64,000 nucleotides of DNA from Lepidonotus clava (Eukaryota > Annelida > Polychaeta > Phyllodocida > Polynoidae), in assembly GCA_936440205.1 (NCBI GenBank), contig OW387134.1, positions 63,453,427 to 63,517,426 of the forward strand, written 5' to 3'. Position numbers and translations under genes: made by a program. The notes beneath the pieces are model-generated. The model had not been told where the DNA came from. It saw only the letters and a program-made list of their open reading frames with translations, and made no database searches. How positions within the stretch are numbered: the stretch's first letter is position 1; the number at the start of each line of letters is the position of its first letter. Positions 30,798-43,240 of the stretch are shown in pieces.

Positions 30798-33409
30798 TGT
30801 CCTTGCCTATTTCCATTGGATGTTTCATAATAATCTAACATGGATTCAGCAAATATTCTCAATTTATAATCTAAGTTGTGGATGTTTCATAGACATCGAA
30901 TAATGTTTTAGAAATAATATTCTTGTTTCATAACCTTAAGTTGATGTTTTGTCTAAGATGGTTTGGTCTTCATAACATTAGTTACAACAGCTTGGGGTAA
31001 CTTACAATGGTTAAAGGGTCACTTTCAACCATTTTTTATCAATCAAAATTTTAAAACCATCGTCGAAATATCCTAAGCATTTTTTAAAATGGTTAAGACA
31101 GATATTATGAAAAGGCTGTTGGTGCTTTGATGGGCTTATGAAAACATGTTAGATTCCATTACATCTTTCCATTTTGAACAACTTTAAGCATCTTCTTTGT
31201 CATAAAGTCTGAAGCCACATTAATTAAGAGTTCCTTTTGCAGTTATTACAAATTGCTATATCTTTTTATCATTTGTTGGCTAAAGATATAACATTTCAGC
31301 TTGCATGTTAATGATGCAAAAAGCATGATTTGCGTCTGACAGAATTCAAGAAGCTTGTCATGTAAACACTTACCCATAACCATTGGTTTTGTACCTCAGG
31401 GATGTTCTCGGTTATGTTATTCGGTTAAATATGTAATATGTTAGCAGCTGGCTGCGCACTGGTAATGTACATATAAATCAGTATTCATATTTTTGCAAAC
31501 GTGTATCCAAGAGTCCTATTTTATTCTATGTTGATTGCATCTGAGCAGCTGGGTTTTTCTTGTTACTTTTTCTATAGGTCTATTGTATAATTTCAGAGTC
31601 TTTAACGTTTTATAACGCTTATAGTATCACGGTTTAGATACAACTGCATGAAAATGTCAAATGGAAATACTTCTTGAAAGAGATGTAAATGATTCATGGT
31701 ATATTGTGCAGACCTTGTGGTCACGTGACCACTTTTTAGTGAATACCATGTGCTCATCACAACCATGTGACTCTTAGATTAATCTAGGTTTAATGAAATA
31801 ATATTATAGATACAAAAAATGGTGTACCATCTAGGCTTAGATTAAGCTCCATATGACAAATAGCAAATTATTTTCAAATTTCTTATCGTTAGATATACTG
31901 TATAATAGATGTTTTCAGGGTTTTGAAAGAGTAACTGATTTTTTCCCCTGAATACTTTGCTTTAAATTCAATATTTTGGCATTCATTGACATTGGCGTGT
32001 TATTGCTGATGATGCCTCAAGGCATCTTGTGTGTTTTTCATGGTGATGCCTTAAAGCATCTGGCGGGTGGAAAGGGTTAGAAATGTATTTAAAAAACTAT
32101 ATATGTATATAGTTTTTTGAGCAGTGATCAATGGATTATACTCCTAATTCACCATTCCGAGAGTGGTGCAGAGACCATGATATGTTTGTTGAACAATGAA
32201 TTTGTTCCTTAAGTGATATGACGGACATATGATTTGATACCTGGAAGGTAGATCTATGACATAGTCTATAGGTAAGGTCGGTAGATGTTCAAGGTCGCAC
32301 CAAAGGTCAGATTTAATTCCTTGTACATACCTTTTCAAATTAATAATCTTTGTGTATTTTGAATTTAAATTTGCTGGAGTATCCTAACAATATTACAATG
32401 GAAATAAATTGTATCACCATAGCCATTACTTATCACATTCTATCTACCTGGCTAAAATGTTCCATGTTATTTCTTGTTACATTGTCAGAAATGCCAAAGT
32501 TTGAACCACGTTTATGAAGGAAATTTGCTGAACGTTCATCACCTTTGACTGAAACGATGTATCACATTTAAAGATACAAATATGGCTGGTGCAAACAATA
32601 GAGAACAATCTATTTTATCCCAGAACGTCGTCCATCCAACATGAAATGAAAGTGATTATGCAAAAATGTGATTGTGGTTCTGATTTAAGCAAAAGAGGAA
32701 CAAAAGAAGTAAATATTGGATGAACTAATTGTTGATAAATTGGAGCTTGGTATTCTCAAACGATATTAAATGAATGGCCATACTTATTCATTGTAAGATA
32801 AAAAGAAAATGTCCAAACCTTTAGAAGAAGAGTGTACTCCATCGGAGATTTATAAACCAAAGAAAAGAGAAACCAGTCTAACCAAAAGTATTATTCTGTG
32901 TCATTGCAGACTTCTTGTCAAAAATTTTACAAAATAATTACCATATAAACCTGATTTAAAATTTGAAACGATTTGACATGATGCCTTAATAATTATAAAA
33001 TTACGTTTTTGGTTCGATTCATTTTAGCAATTTATTTTTAATTCGCATTGCACATAGAATATGTATTCAGTACACTTGCACTGAGATTGCTAGTATGAGT
33101 CACTGTTAAATGTTGCATACAAGTTCTTCAAACAGTCGACTTTGTTTATACGCTACATGATAATGATTCTACCTTCTAGTATAAATATGCTAATAAATAA
33201 TCCATAAGTTAGAATAATGTTCAAGGATGATACATGCTCCTCGATAGAGGAAGTTCTGGTCAAGAGTTTGTTAAGGATTGATACGTGTGGTTAGGCCGTG
33301 ATTTCTAGTAGTCCGGTCTTTTACACTTTTTTTACTCTGTTTCTTCGTGCACATAGGAGTTATATATATATATGGTTCACATGCATAGTTTGTACTTGAA
33401 CTCAAGATA
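30798..33409. other. Intergenic stretch, nothing recognised
   Basis: AT-rich, between two convergent genes. Only small features are visible: a paired 'gatgcctcaaggcatct' / 'gatgccttaaagcatct' motif near 32.01-32.06 kb and a perfect short AT hairpin at 32.09-32.12 kb. The left end may contain part of the transporter's 3'-untranslated region. Confidence 0.4.
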
Positions 33410-33790
33410 TAACATATATTGAAGGGTGTTTTTATGTTTCCAAGTTATGGTCGCACAAAGAAAAATATAAAAATTGAAATTAATTCACCTTTAAGGTACC
33501 CGTTTTGGGGCATAAAATTAAAACTAAGACACAAATCAAAAGAATCTAAGGCACCCTTCCCTGCATTGGGAAGTTATTAACATGTGTACAAAAGATGAAC
33601 TACATAGCTCGTTTAGTAAGTGAGAAATCCTTGTTCAAAAATTATAAGTGGAAAAATAGGTTTTTAAATTACAGTTTTTCACATCCTCATCTCATCTCCT
33701 CATATAATATGTCACTGAAAAGGGAAAAATCTGACCTTTCAAACAATGTCTATTTCATCATCATAGCTAACATAGAGGTGGAGATACTTG
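33410..33790. repeat. Dispersed repeat shared with 50.9-51.3 kb, first copy
   Basis: A central inverted repeat 'gaagggtg...cacccttc' is followed by a region ending 'gaaaaatctgacctttca'. The copy at 50.9-51.3 kb has the same order and ends 'gaaaaatctgccctttca'. This copy reaches to within about 45 bp of the stop codon of the minus-strand transporter, so it probably contributes to its 3'-untranslated region. Confidence 0.5.
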
Positions 33791-33833
33791 TAGAAACGTC
33801 AATCATTGACCAACCACTGTTGTCAATCCTTAA

Positions 33834-33897
33834 CTAGAATCTTGTCGATTCCTGCTCCTTTTCCTCTTCCTTTCGTTTCGTTTTGAATTTGAAGATC
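33834..33897 (-). CDS. SLC46-like gene, exon 7 (C-terminal tail and stop)
   Basis: After the acceptor 'gttttaacag' the frame reads IFKFKTKRKEEEKEQESTRF and stops (TAG). The phase fits the preceding exon (AT|G). A short charged cytosolic tail is what the family usually has. The tail sequence itself is not conserved, so this exon rests on splice phase and composition. Confidence 0.72.
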
Positions 33898-36800
33898 CTG
33901 TTAAAACAAAACGTACCTTTTAACTGAAGAATACACTTACTAAGTTAATCAAAGTGGTTCAATTGCTAAGTTGATTCTTTTTGTATTGCCTTGGCGGAAT
34001 AAAGTATGTTTTCGTACGCAGACTTGTTACTAAGCTTATCGATTGTTTAATAGTCTTCTGGATAAGAGAAGATGCCATGATTCAACCGTAGATATGTATA
34101 TTAGACCCTATATGGCTTTGATTCAACTGTCGCACACCACTGCATAAAGCTATCCAGAATAATTCTATACACTTTTACGAAATAGATATGATCTGTTACT
34201 TAAGATTTCGTTAACAACGTCATTAAAGAATCAACATTGTATAACTGAGATATGCTGAGGCGACATAATTAATGCTCTAGAATAAACTTGCAATGTTAAA
34301 GGGGCAGTTTGCTACAGGAACACCAAGAATATAATGTTCACATGCCTAAAAGTGTTCACTATATCCAGGTATAAAAGGACAATGTTTTTGTGCAGAGTGT
34401 ACCATTAATTCTAACAAACCACCCCAAACCCAAGATTCCTCTCTCACTATACTCTGCTCTCACCAAGGGGACAGTATGGTGAGACAGGAAGCTGGGCATT
34501 AAGGGTTATATATCAGAATTAATCATAAACTGGGCTAATCTTTTCTACTTAATACCATTTTGCAACATATTTCGATAATTTTCTATTGATGTCTCAATGG
34601 CAACCATGATAAATTTTCAAAATCAAATACAATTTGGTATGGTTGCAACACTGAGATCACAATGAATCTCACATAAATATGGCATGCACCAAATAGGGGC
34701 TTTAGGACATTGGTCACGTGTACTCACATGATGATTGTGACCCCTATCCCTGTCAGCCCCGCGAAGCACATGTAGGTGGTGCCCTTAAAGATGAGTAGGG
34801 TGGCAGAGTAGATGGGTTTGAACACAGCGTTACCTACTAGGTTCAGAACCCGCTCTGACACGTAGACAACTGACATGAGACCGCCTAAGGAAAAAACAGG
34901 CAAAATGGTCAGTGTACAATGATACATACATATAACCAACTGAGAAGGGAGAACGAGGGATGTTATCACCCCGAGCCAGACCCCGATATAACTCTTTTGA
35001 TATTAATCAAATCCACAAACAGTAAGCAGTAAAATATAGCTAGGAACGTTGTGCAGATAATGCATATGTTAGATTTTTTATTTCTTAATGATTTAATTTT
35101 TTCATGAATTTTAGAAAAATGAAAAGTTTTTGTATCGCCCTACAGGGCGATACAAGGCTGGTTATCACCCCGGTTATCACCCAGATTTGTATTGCCCTGT
35201 GCTAAACTCTTAACTACTATAAACTTGTATCACCCTAACGTATAATAAAGATGAGTAGTGTGGTCAAGTAGGTGGGCTCAGAACAGGCTCTGATAGACAA
35301 CTGACATCGATTGAAAAATACAAGAAATCTAGGTTAGGATGGTAGTATGAAGAAGCATGCAAGCTGGCTGTCAAAGTAATTCTGCACGAGCCTGTACTAC
35401 ATTGGTGTTATATTGCCTGAGGCCATTAGACCAAGGGCACTCCATCATCACTTTTATTACACATTACCTCTACTCTGCGAGTTACACCATTATTTTCAAA
35501 ATATCATTCAGGATTAATTACAAATAAACTGATACCCGATAGTCATGCTCATTTAAGGCCATATTTGTCTTAGTCGCTATTGGCATTAATTTTTTGGTCG
35601 CTGTTTCTAGGGGCCACACGCAGTTTGCAGTTCAGATACCCACGTGTTGGTATGGTATCTGGTACCACAAGCAATTCATAGAAAACGTATATAAAATCAT
35701 TTGCGGTACTTGCAAGTGTAACAAGCAAGTGCCACATGTGCCTGTATTCCACCTTGTGGTACCCTACCTCAAGCAAGTCAGTGGCAGTTTCCTTGTGTTT
35801 TTTCAGGGTACAGCAAGCAATTACTTTTTCTTTTTTTAGGGGAAATTACCACATAGTGGAAGATAGCCTTTAAATATGATCAATCTGAAATGCATGTCAT
35901 CCTTTGCTAAACTTACCCTGTTCATCTGGAGTGACCAGCTTGGAGAGCATCGCCCGAGCTAATGGGAGGTTCATACGGGTAGCGAAACTCGGAATCAGCA
36001 CTAGAAAAGGTGAAAAGGTAAATAGAGAAATTACATATATATAAGACTAAACATTTTATTATACATATAGTTTCGTCCCAAAGAGGTCACTATTTCTATA
36101 CCAATATATCAAAACCTGCAAAAAGAACCAACTTGAATTAAATATCATGTTATGGTCTTATGCATCAATATACCTTTCTGATTAAGAGCAAGGTAAGTTT
36201 GAAAAAGATTAAAAATACAAGAGATTTCAAAAGTGGCACAGTAGTGGCATATATGCTACATATCAATCTATTTCAGAGGAATAATGGATTTTGAATTTCA
36301 TGCAAATAGTCAGTAATATCATTAAGGATCTTTTAATTATTTAAGAGAACGGCCTTCTATGTAAGCAAAACCATATATTTCTCACATTTTCCATTTTAGA
36401 ATAAGATTACCTTTACAATAGATAATATATAGATGACAACAGGAATCTTAGGTGAGAAACATTATCATGTCAAAGTCAAAATATCATACATAAAAGCAGT
36501 ATAATAGAGTAAAGACCACTTTGAAACACCCCCACACCCAGCATAATTATATATATGTTTGATATTAAAACATCTCTTGTCTGAAACATTTGTATATTGT
36601 CAAAAACCAGTTTACAAAAAAATTCATCTTCCATTAGTTGAACATTATGAGAGTACTGCAAACATAACGTCCTCGGAGGACAAAATAGTGGCCTGTTTCA
36701 TAATAACCTCCGTAGCTACAGAGGTTTTATGGTCCCTTACGGAAACGGTGCAGGAGTTTGAAACTCTCCTATGCAGCCGTTTCATAATGAAACTTTTCAC

Positions 36801-37409
36801 GGTTGCCGTCTAAGGAGGAAGGAACATTCGTTTATCTCATAACCAAACTCTTGTAAATCCACCCAAAACTCATGAAAATCCATCCGAAACTCTCTTAAAA
36901 CTAAACTCACGTAGATCCACCCAAACTTGCATAAGCAAAAACAAAGCTCACGTAGCAAAGGTGGCAAAAAAGGTCATTGACATTTTATGAAACAGATAAT
37001 TCACATAGTTGTACAGAGGTTTGTTATGAAACAGGCCCCTGATGAAATAGACCCGTCCACCCAAGAACTCTCTTCATGCAAATAAAAAAACATACCTACA
37101 AATGCCATCCAGGGATGGGTTGAAAGTGGGAACAGAATGAAGTAGGTGATAACAGATAAAGAGCTGATAAGGATGACGGGTTCGTCTCCGATTCGGGGCA
37201 GGACGAAGCGGGCAAAGAGCACTGAGGTTGTGGACTGGATTACAATACGGATGAACTTCCAGTAACCTGTGGAGAAATAGAAATTCACAATCAAAACTAC
37301 CGAGACAGAGATAATAAAAATTGTGTCGCTGAGCAAAATATTGAGGATATGAATATTGACAACCTTTTTCTGGGGACATAAACTTGTCAAAGAGAAAAAA
37401 AATGTTCTA

Positions 37410-37483
<74 letters not shown>

Positions 37484-37700
37484 TGTGAATGTGCGTAAAT
37501 GCGCAACATTTTAGTACTTAGCCTACATGTGGACCCCCCGCTTTTTTTTTTTTTTTTGAAATCCTGTATCTGCACCTGTATATAGGCCTATTTATAGGCA
37601 GATAAATAGATACAAACAGGAAAAATATTCAATTATAGTTTTCCATCATGTTTAACCTCAAACAATGCAAGGCGTAATGAAAAGTTATATATATATATAT

Positions 37701-37747
<47 letters not shown>

Positions 37748-40700
37748 AGCATTGTGAGTTGTCTACCTATTTCCCATCATGCATCTAGCCTAGTCTGCTG
37801 GTAAAATATTGAAAATGAACTATCCGTGATCTATAGGGAGAATTCTGTAGGAAACTAAGTGGTGTCTACACTTACCCACAAGTATGGAGGTCATGCAGAG
37901 GGGGGAGTTGAGCAGGAACAGGTTTTCTATACCCCACTGGCCCTGCTGGCCAAAGTTAAGGAACGCAAAGCCGGTCATACAGAGCAGTAACATGGCCCGC
38001 GTCTGGGGCACCGTGCGCTTCCTGACCACTGTCTGAAAACAAGGGCAACTCATTAAGCAAAAGCAAACAAATAAATGCATATTGAGGAATATTGGCATGT
38101 AAAGAACACCTTTTTCATCGAAAAGCAATAACATACAGGTTCAAACTACTGGACTCCCTGTGTATCTCTTCCCATGCATTGTCAGACCACTTGACATTGA
38201 TGCTACCTCTCCATACAAAGACGGACTTGGTTGGGGAAATACTAATAGATGGCCTTAATCTTGGTAATCTATATGACCAAGAAAAGGAAGTTTCACAAAC
38301 AGTAAATGAATATTTTTGGAAATCCTAATGATGATTTAGCATTTACTCTTAATATCTAAAACACATTTTATCAACAATGTTGATTCAATGTCAGATTTCA
38401 ACGTTGTATCATTATTCAAAGTTGATACTGAATCACCATTAGCTTTCCATAGTTGAAAAAACTTCCAATATCAACAAATATGAAATGTTGATTCAATATT
38501 GATGGCAAGCATTGATTCAATATAGAATCAACATTAGTGTGTTTACTGGGTAATTGGTATGCCAATGAAACCTGTTGGTCCTAAAATCTGTGCAGAATAG
38601 GTCCCCTGCCTATGACCAGAGAGAATTATACTGGTGAATTTAAAAACAGATAGTTTTCTTGTATTCAAGAATTTTGTAATTATCTTAACATTTCATGTCT
38701 GGACATGTTCAGTACGACCAGAAATATATATTATTCAATCTATTTAATTGATAAAAAGTAAAATGGAAAAATAGTTAATGAAAACATTAAAAAACATGTC
38801 TTGTAATATATTTTGAGAGACTTTGAGTTCTAAAACACACAGAAATGAACTAAATAAGATAGTCAATAATTAGACTTAATAAAATCGGTCCAGGATTGGT
38901 CCATATTGGTCTAAAGGTATGAAACATGATTAACAATTTTCTTGGCCAATTGTCGTTTTGAAATCCGTTGGAATTATTTTCTATATCTTTCGTCAGCCCT
39001 GTAATCAGTTTATTAAAAATTGGTCCATGACCGGATTCCTAAAAAAAAAAGTATACCAATTTGAACTAAGTCAACTGTCGATCCATTTTTGACGTGTCAT
39101 GGAGCTTAAGTGAAGGGCAAACTTCCAGAGGAATTACAGTTAAAAGACATATCTCAAATATTCGAGAGGTAAGTGAAAACAATGGCCATGCGTATCACTC
39201 AAAAAGAAAGTGGGGAAAAGGAAGGTTTATCCATTAATAATAGGTCATTGTCTAACACCATAGACTTACATAATCCTATGTACCTCTATGCTAACACAAA
39301 TATAAGACGCATTACCAACTGTGCCTCCCTCGAAGTTGAATGACGAGAAACATATTATTACATTTTATCAATAAAATTATCCTTTTTATCATTTGCACTT
39401 ATTGCTTTGACCTTTCTTTATGTTTGAGCTCTTCAGTTCTTTCCCGACCATTGTGCTGTTCAAGAAAATGACTATCAATTATCTGTGCTGAACTTTAGAC
39501 GTGTATAGACGTAATGAAATCAAAATGAATAACTTCGCAACTGAATGATTGTTCTCAAAATAAACAACAAATTCATGGTTAGATAAAGTGTCAGTATAAT
39601 ATCCTGCTGGTTTGAAATGTTTTTAAGAGGCACAAGAAAATTGATTAATAAGTATAAACTTGGACGTTGATGTATTTACACTATCCCCTGGAAGACCGGG
39701 TCTAACCCTGAATATGGTTTTTGAAAAAATAAGGAAAAACTAAAGTAAATATAAAAGGGATTCGCACCTTGAACGACTCTATGATGAGGTATGGGGACAC
39801 TGCCTTGCCCTCAGTTGGAGGCCTACTCTCAGGCACAAAGAAGATGAGGTAAAACAGGTTGACAGTATGAAGCACCAGAAGGAAGACGAAGGGCCAGAGG
39901 TAGCCGAGGCCGGTGATGAGGTACCCCATGGCCAGCTGGAAACCCCCCTGCAGGAAATTGGACACGACCTCCATGATCATGATGCGGTACGAGCGTCTCT
40001 CCAGGCTGACCGTGTCAGAGATGTAGGCGTAACACGTGGAGAGCATGATGCTCGCTGTCCCGGACAGCCCGTCCAAGGTCGTGCCGATTAAAGTCACCTC
40101 TAATGGGAGCTTTAACGCCTGCTGAAGGATGAAGAGGGCGCAGCGCAACATGATGCCGACGCATGGTATTATGAGGGCCAGTTTACGCCCCTTCCGGTCA
40201 GAGTAACTACCTGGGGAAGGGTGAAACAGAGGGCATTTGATCAGTCAATCAATTTTCAAAAAATGAATATTACACTGATACCCAGTGGTTTCTGGGAGAT
40301 TTCATATCTAATACACTGCATGACTGTTATACTTGCAAATTATTGCCATAAAGGCAAGCTGTAACGTCTATATTTCCCATTTGTACCAACTAAGTGTGTA
40401 AGACCGAAAAACAATTAGTTGTGTTTAGCTCACAAAACAATTAGGTAGTCAGGTCTTTATTTAAAACTAAGGGCGAGGGGTGCTGAATACAAAAAAAGAG
40501 CTAAATAAAAAACATTACTCTGAACACTTGCTCTAAAACTATTTCTAGCATCTTGTATGCATGTTCTGAGCATACATATCCTGTTCCATGAACTTTTGGT
40601 CAATTCTATCGGATATTGGTAATTTTTTAAAAAGATTTTCTTGAAAGAATTTTAGGTAGGGCCAAAATTTAGGGAAGGTCGGTTTACCTGAATACAATTA

Positions 40701-41727
40701 TCATTTCTAGGCATAATGGCTGCACCTGGATCAAGAATTGTTTTCTGGGATTCCATTGTATGTCTGCGATTGTATAAGGAAATTGTGTATGCTTCTTTAG
40801 AAGGTCCACTTTATCAGATAGTCCTACATACATTTAACAGACTACATGAAAAAAACTGGGCTGCTCTGCTTTATACCTGAGTTTGAATAAATCAACATTA
40901 GCTACAAATATGGATATGAAATGAAAACCAAATTAGATTCCAATAGTAAACCAGTCTAAATAAAGGGAATTGATAAATCAGTAACTTGTGTACTGATCGT
41001 AAGAGTTATGATTGTTATGGGGATTATACATCCTTCAAGATATGTGACTCATCCGTAGAATCTTGAAACTGACGTATGGTAACCTTAATTAAGGTCAATA
41101 AAGTGTACTATATCTAAAATACTTCCTAGACATACAAACATGAAAGATTTGAAATTTGGTGGAACCATCTCTCCTTGTTCCACTTGTGAAACAGTTAAAG
41201 AAAATTGTGCATTATAGAAGGAATGTCTATCGACATTAAACGAAACCTTTGCAAAGTTATCAATTTACCTTTAAAGATATGGCCATTAAAGTAATTTTAA
41301 AGCACTTAAAAACTCTTGAAATCCAGGGAAAGATAAAAAATGGTCACTTTTACTTACCAAGAAAGAGACAAACTACAAGGGCTGGGATGCCCTGGGTAAG
41401 GTTATAGTAGAGCGTGAATACAGAGCTCTCAGCCTGCGCTTTCTGCTGCTGTCGGTAGAAGTCGCTGTCAGTGTCCACCTTCCCACAGGAGCTCGTGGAG
41501 TTTCCTCCCATTGTGTTGTTGACGTACCTCTCCGTCATTACGGCAAGCACATACTGTGATGTCAGCGGGAACATGACGGAGTAGGCTGCATTGTACAGCA
41601 TCATGACTGGCTCTATGACGAAGGGGTTCCGACATCTTCTTGGCTCCTTCTTGGGGCTGATGTCATTGTCACTGCTTTTGTCCACTGATGTAGTGGACTC
41701 TGCTAGTACTGTTGTTGAAGAGTGCAT
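33834..41727 (-). CDS. SLC46-family (PCFT-like) membrane transporter, seven exons, 481 residues
   Basis: Exons (minus strand) 41727-41358, 40210-39768, 38032-37876, 37266-37096, 36000-35917, 34884-34728 and 33897-33834 join with phases 1, 0, 1, 1, 1, 2 into 482 codons including stop. The protein is a 12-helix major facilitator. It has a cytosolic N-terminus, first helix IEPVMMLYNAAYSVMFPLTS and a first outer loop with two N-glycosylation sequons (N70, N76) and Cys81. The helix 2-3 loop has the MFS signature GSYSDRKGRK at 124-133. YAYISDT in helix 4-5 and a short basic/acidic cytosolic tail complete it. SLC46 members move folates, antifolates or other small organic or glycan-derived substrates across plasma or lysosomal membranes. 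The substrate here cannot be read from sequence. Length fits the family (about 450-480). Confidence 0.9.
34728..34884 (-). CDS. SLC46-like gene, exon 6
   Basis: It encodes GLMSVVYVSERVLNLVGNAV and continues through helix 12 (FAGLTGIGVTII). The donor 'AT|gtgagt' splits the Met codon. Without splicing the frame would stop at once (TGA), so the next exon is needed only for the tail. Confidence 0.87.
35917..36000 (-). CDS. SLC46-like gene, exon 5
   Basis: An 84-bp exon encodes VLIPSFATRMNLPLARAMLS and KLVTPDEQG. This is the family's conserved 'R...sklv..deqG' stretch before helix 11. The acceptor is 'ccttttctag' and the donor 'gtaagt'. It is too short to stand out as an open frame but the phases (1 in, 1 out) fit exactly. 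Confidence 0.87.
36688..37041. mobile_element. MITE with GGCCTGTTTCATAA ends, in intron 4 of the transporter
   Basis: The left end 'ggcctgtttcataataacct' pairs with the right end, whose reverse complement is 'ggcctgtttcataacaaacc'. The body has repeated 'aaactcatg' / 'gtaaatccaccc' motifs. Length is about 354 bp, non-coding. A relative lies at 29.6-30.0 kb. Confidence 0.75.
37096..37266 (-). CDS. SLC46-like gene, exon 4
   Basis: It encodes GYWKFIRIVIQSTTSVLFAR and FVLPRIGDEPVILISSLSVI, covering helices 8-9. The acceptor is 'atttctccacag' and the donor 'gtatgt'. A (TA)n microsatellite lies in the intron just upstream on the coding strand. Confidence 0.88.
37412..37478. repeat. (TA)n microsatellite
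   Basis: About 33 uninterrupted TA dinucleotides in intron 3 of the transporter gene. A second, imperfect (TA)n run lies at 37688-37745 and an inverted GGCGGATCCAG-type fragment with a T homopolymer at about 37535-37575. Confidence 0.92.
37876..38032 (-). CDS. SLC46-like gene, exon 3
   Basis: It encodes TVVRKRTVPQTRAMLLLCMT and helix 7 with the segment GQQGQWGIENLFLLNSPLCM typical of the family's 'f...g...i..ly..n.P.cw' region. The acceptor is 'cttgttttcag' and the donor 'gtaagtg'. Confidence 0.88.
38378..38553. mobile_element. AATGTTGATTCAATGT-type palindromic repeat
   Basis: The segment repeats 'atgttgattcaat' in both orientations and ends 'gtgtttactgggtaa'. Inverted-repeat-rich elements built on TTGATTCAA are widespread in invertebrates. 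It lies in intron 2 of the transporter and has no coding capacity. Confidence 0.55.
39768..40210 (-). CDS. SLC46-like gene, exon 2
   Basis: The exon follows 'cccttccccag' and carries the MFS loop GSYSDRKGRK, helices 3-6 and the start of the large central cytosolic loop (FVPESRPPTEG). It ends in phase 0 before 'gtgcga', an acceptable but weaker donor. It is G+C-rich compared with adjacent introns. Confidence 0.9.
41358..41727 (-). CDS. SLC46-like gene, exon 1
   Basis: The start ATG at 41727 opens a Ser/Thr-rich cytosolic N-terminus, the first transmembrane helix, the glycosylated loop (NNT and NST sequons) and the start of helix 2. It ends in phase 1 at 'TTCTTG|gtaagta'. No alternative upstream in-frame ATG with better context was seen. 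Confidence 0.88.
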
Positions 41728-41934
41728 CTTTGTAATCCTGATCAGCTTAGAATAAAGGCCCGAAGATGCGGCAGCACTTTGGCAAAATCAAAAGTGACTA
41801 ATAAAAATCCAGATCTGTTTTCAATGGGTTTTGTTTTGTTCATAAGCCCCAGAAAGTCCCCCGACTGTGTAGCCGTGAAGGCAAGGCATCAATGGCCAGT
41901 TGATTGTTTTCAGAGCCCTATACATCATCTGGGG
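41728..41934 (-). other. 5' flank of the transporter gene
   Basis: About 200 bp between the start codon and the next repeat. No clear TATA box is seen, and the promoter could lie further upstream beyond a non-coding exon. Confidence 0.3.
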
Positions 41935-42168
41935 GGTATAGACCCCTAAAATCAACATGGCGCCATGGCCATTTCTGAGCCTAGTGACATGTGACATGGG
42001 CATTTCTTTAATTTGACACTGCGACGGGGCCATTTCCCCAGGCCACGCCTGTCTGAGAATCTACAAGGGACATGGTGCTTAGAGACGTGGACAGATGATT
42101 TAAAAATATAATGACAGGCGACATGTCCATTTCTTAAATTCGACATGCGACATGGGGACCCCCTCATC
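41935..42168. repeat. GACATGG-type dispersed repeat, near-complete inverted copy
   Basis: It runs from 'tatagacccctaaaatcaac' to 'gacatggggaccccc', the inverse of the ends at 12.23 and 12.45 kb. Several internal 'acatgggcatttctt' units are present. Confidence 0.65.
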
Positions 42169-42776
42169 CAGATCCCTTATCTGAGCTGCACCAATCAGGG
42201 ATAGCCAATCGCCATCCCCTGTTTATGGGTTATGGGTCCTATCCACCTGCATACATTGATCCCTGGGGAATCCATTTATGAAATGATCCATAGACGTAAA
42301 CATGTGAACCACAAAATGCTCTGATAGAAAATGTACAGCTTATAATCTACCACAGTCGTTTAATTTGCTTATCAAACGCTATAGAGATATCTTATCTGGT
42401 GATGTCTGAACTTAGATCGTAGTGAATGTGTTATTTTTGCGCAAATATGGACGACATTGTCTCAGGTATTGACCGATTTTGCACAAAGATATATTTGATA
42501 TGATTTCTTATTCAATTACTATACTTTTTTGATTATGATAACGTGTCTATCTCCGTATATTCATTGCAAGCCCATAATGCCTATATACAATTTGTGAATT
42601 ATCTATTTAACTGACGTTGATCAAAGCCTTGTCCAAAGATGTTCATTCCGACAATTAATTGTATTGTTTGCAGCTGTTGTATGGCTGTGTTGGTCCTGGT
42701 TGTGTGCCATGGGTGTACACCAGTAGACATTGAGCGTATAGCTCAGGTTGGAATAATCTGTTGAACCTTTCGCTGC
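42169..42776. other. Non-coding stretch, nothing recognised
   Basis: AT-rich sequence upstream of the transporter gene. No gene or recurrent repeat is recognised. Confidence 0.35.
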
Positions 42777-43087
42777 CTAAAGGCTGTATTCCACATACCG
42801 AAAGTGCAGGCCGCCGATATAGACCTTCACCATAGTAACATTCTATACTGGCAGCCCATACTTTCAGTGTACTTTCCTCCACAGAAAGTGCAATATCGGC
42901 TGCTGAAATTGAAAAATTGGCTGCCAAAGGTGTAATATCGGCAACCAGTGCAAAATGAGCAGGAAATAATCACCAGCATGTTGGTAAATTTTATCAGCAA
43001 TGCCACATATTATATTTCAGCACTGGTGAAAATACAGCAGCTGCAAATCGGCGGCGTACTTTCAGCGTGTGAAATACGCCCTTTAGG
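42777..43087. mobile_element. MITE with CTAAAGGCTGTATTCCACA ends
   Basis: The left end 'ctaaaggctgtattccacat' plus 'accgaaagtgcaggccgccg' pairs with the right end, whose inverse is 'cctaaagggcgtatttcaca' plus 'cgctgaaagtacgccgccg'. Arms are about 40 bp with several mismatches. The interior repeats 'aatatcggc'. Non-coding, about 310 bp. Confidence 0.7.
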
Positions 43088-43159
43088 TCTTCCAATTCAG
43101 CACTTATTTTGATCCATATCAATATAATGCCAATACACTAATCACCAAAAATTTACGAA

Positions 43160-43240
43160 ATTTGATTATGATCCCTGAAGAAGGAGCCGAGCAGTTCGAA
43201 ACGTTGGAACTTCGACAAAATAAAGCCTACTAATTCAACA
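43160..43240 (+). repeat. Retroelement-end-like motif CCTGAAGAAGGAG...CGAAACGTTGG
   Basis: The text 'atccctgaagaaggagccga' followed by 'gcagttcgaaacgttgg' and 'aataaagcc' resembles the short hairpin motif at ends of Penelope-like retroelements and derived repeats. No reverse transcriptase is nearby. Only this end piece is supportable. Confidence 0.35.

Noticed and set aside
32090-32122. Transcription terminator-like hairpin
   Set aside because: A short perfect AT palindrome in animal intergenic DNA; there is no reason to assign it a terminator function.
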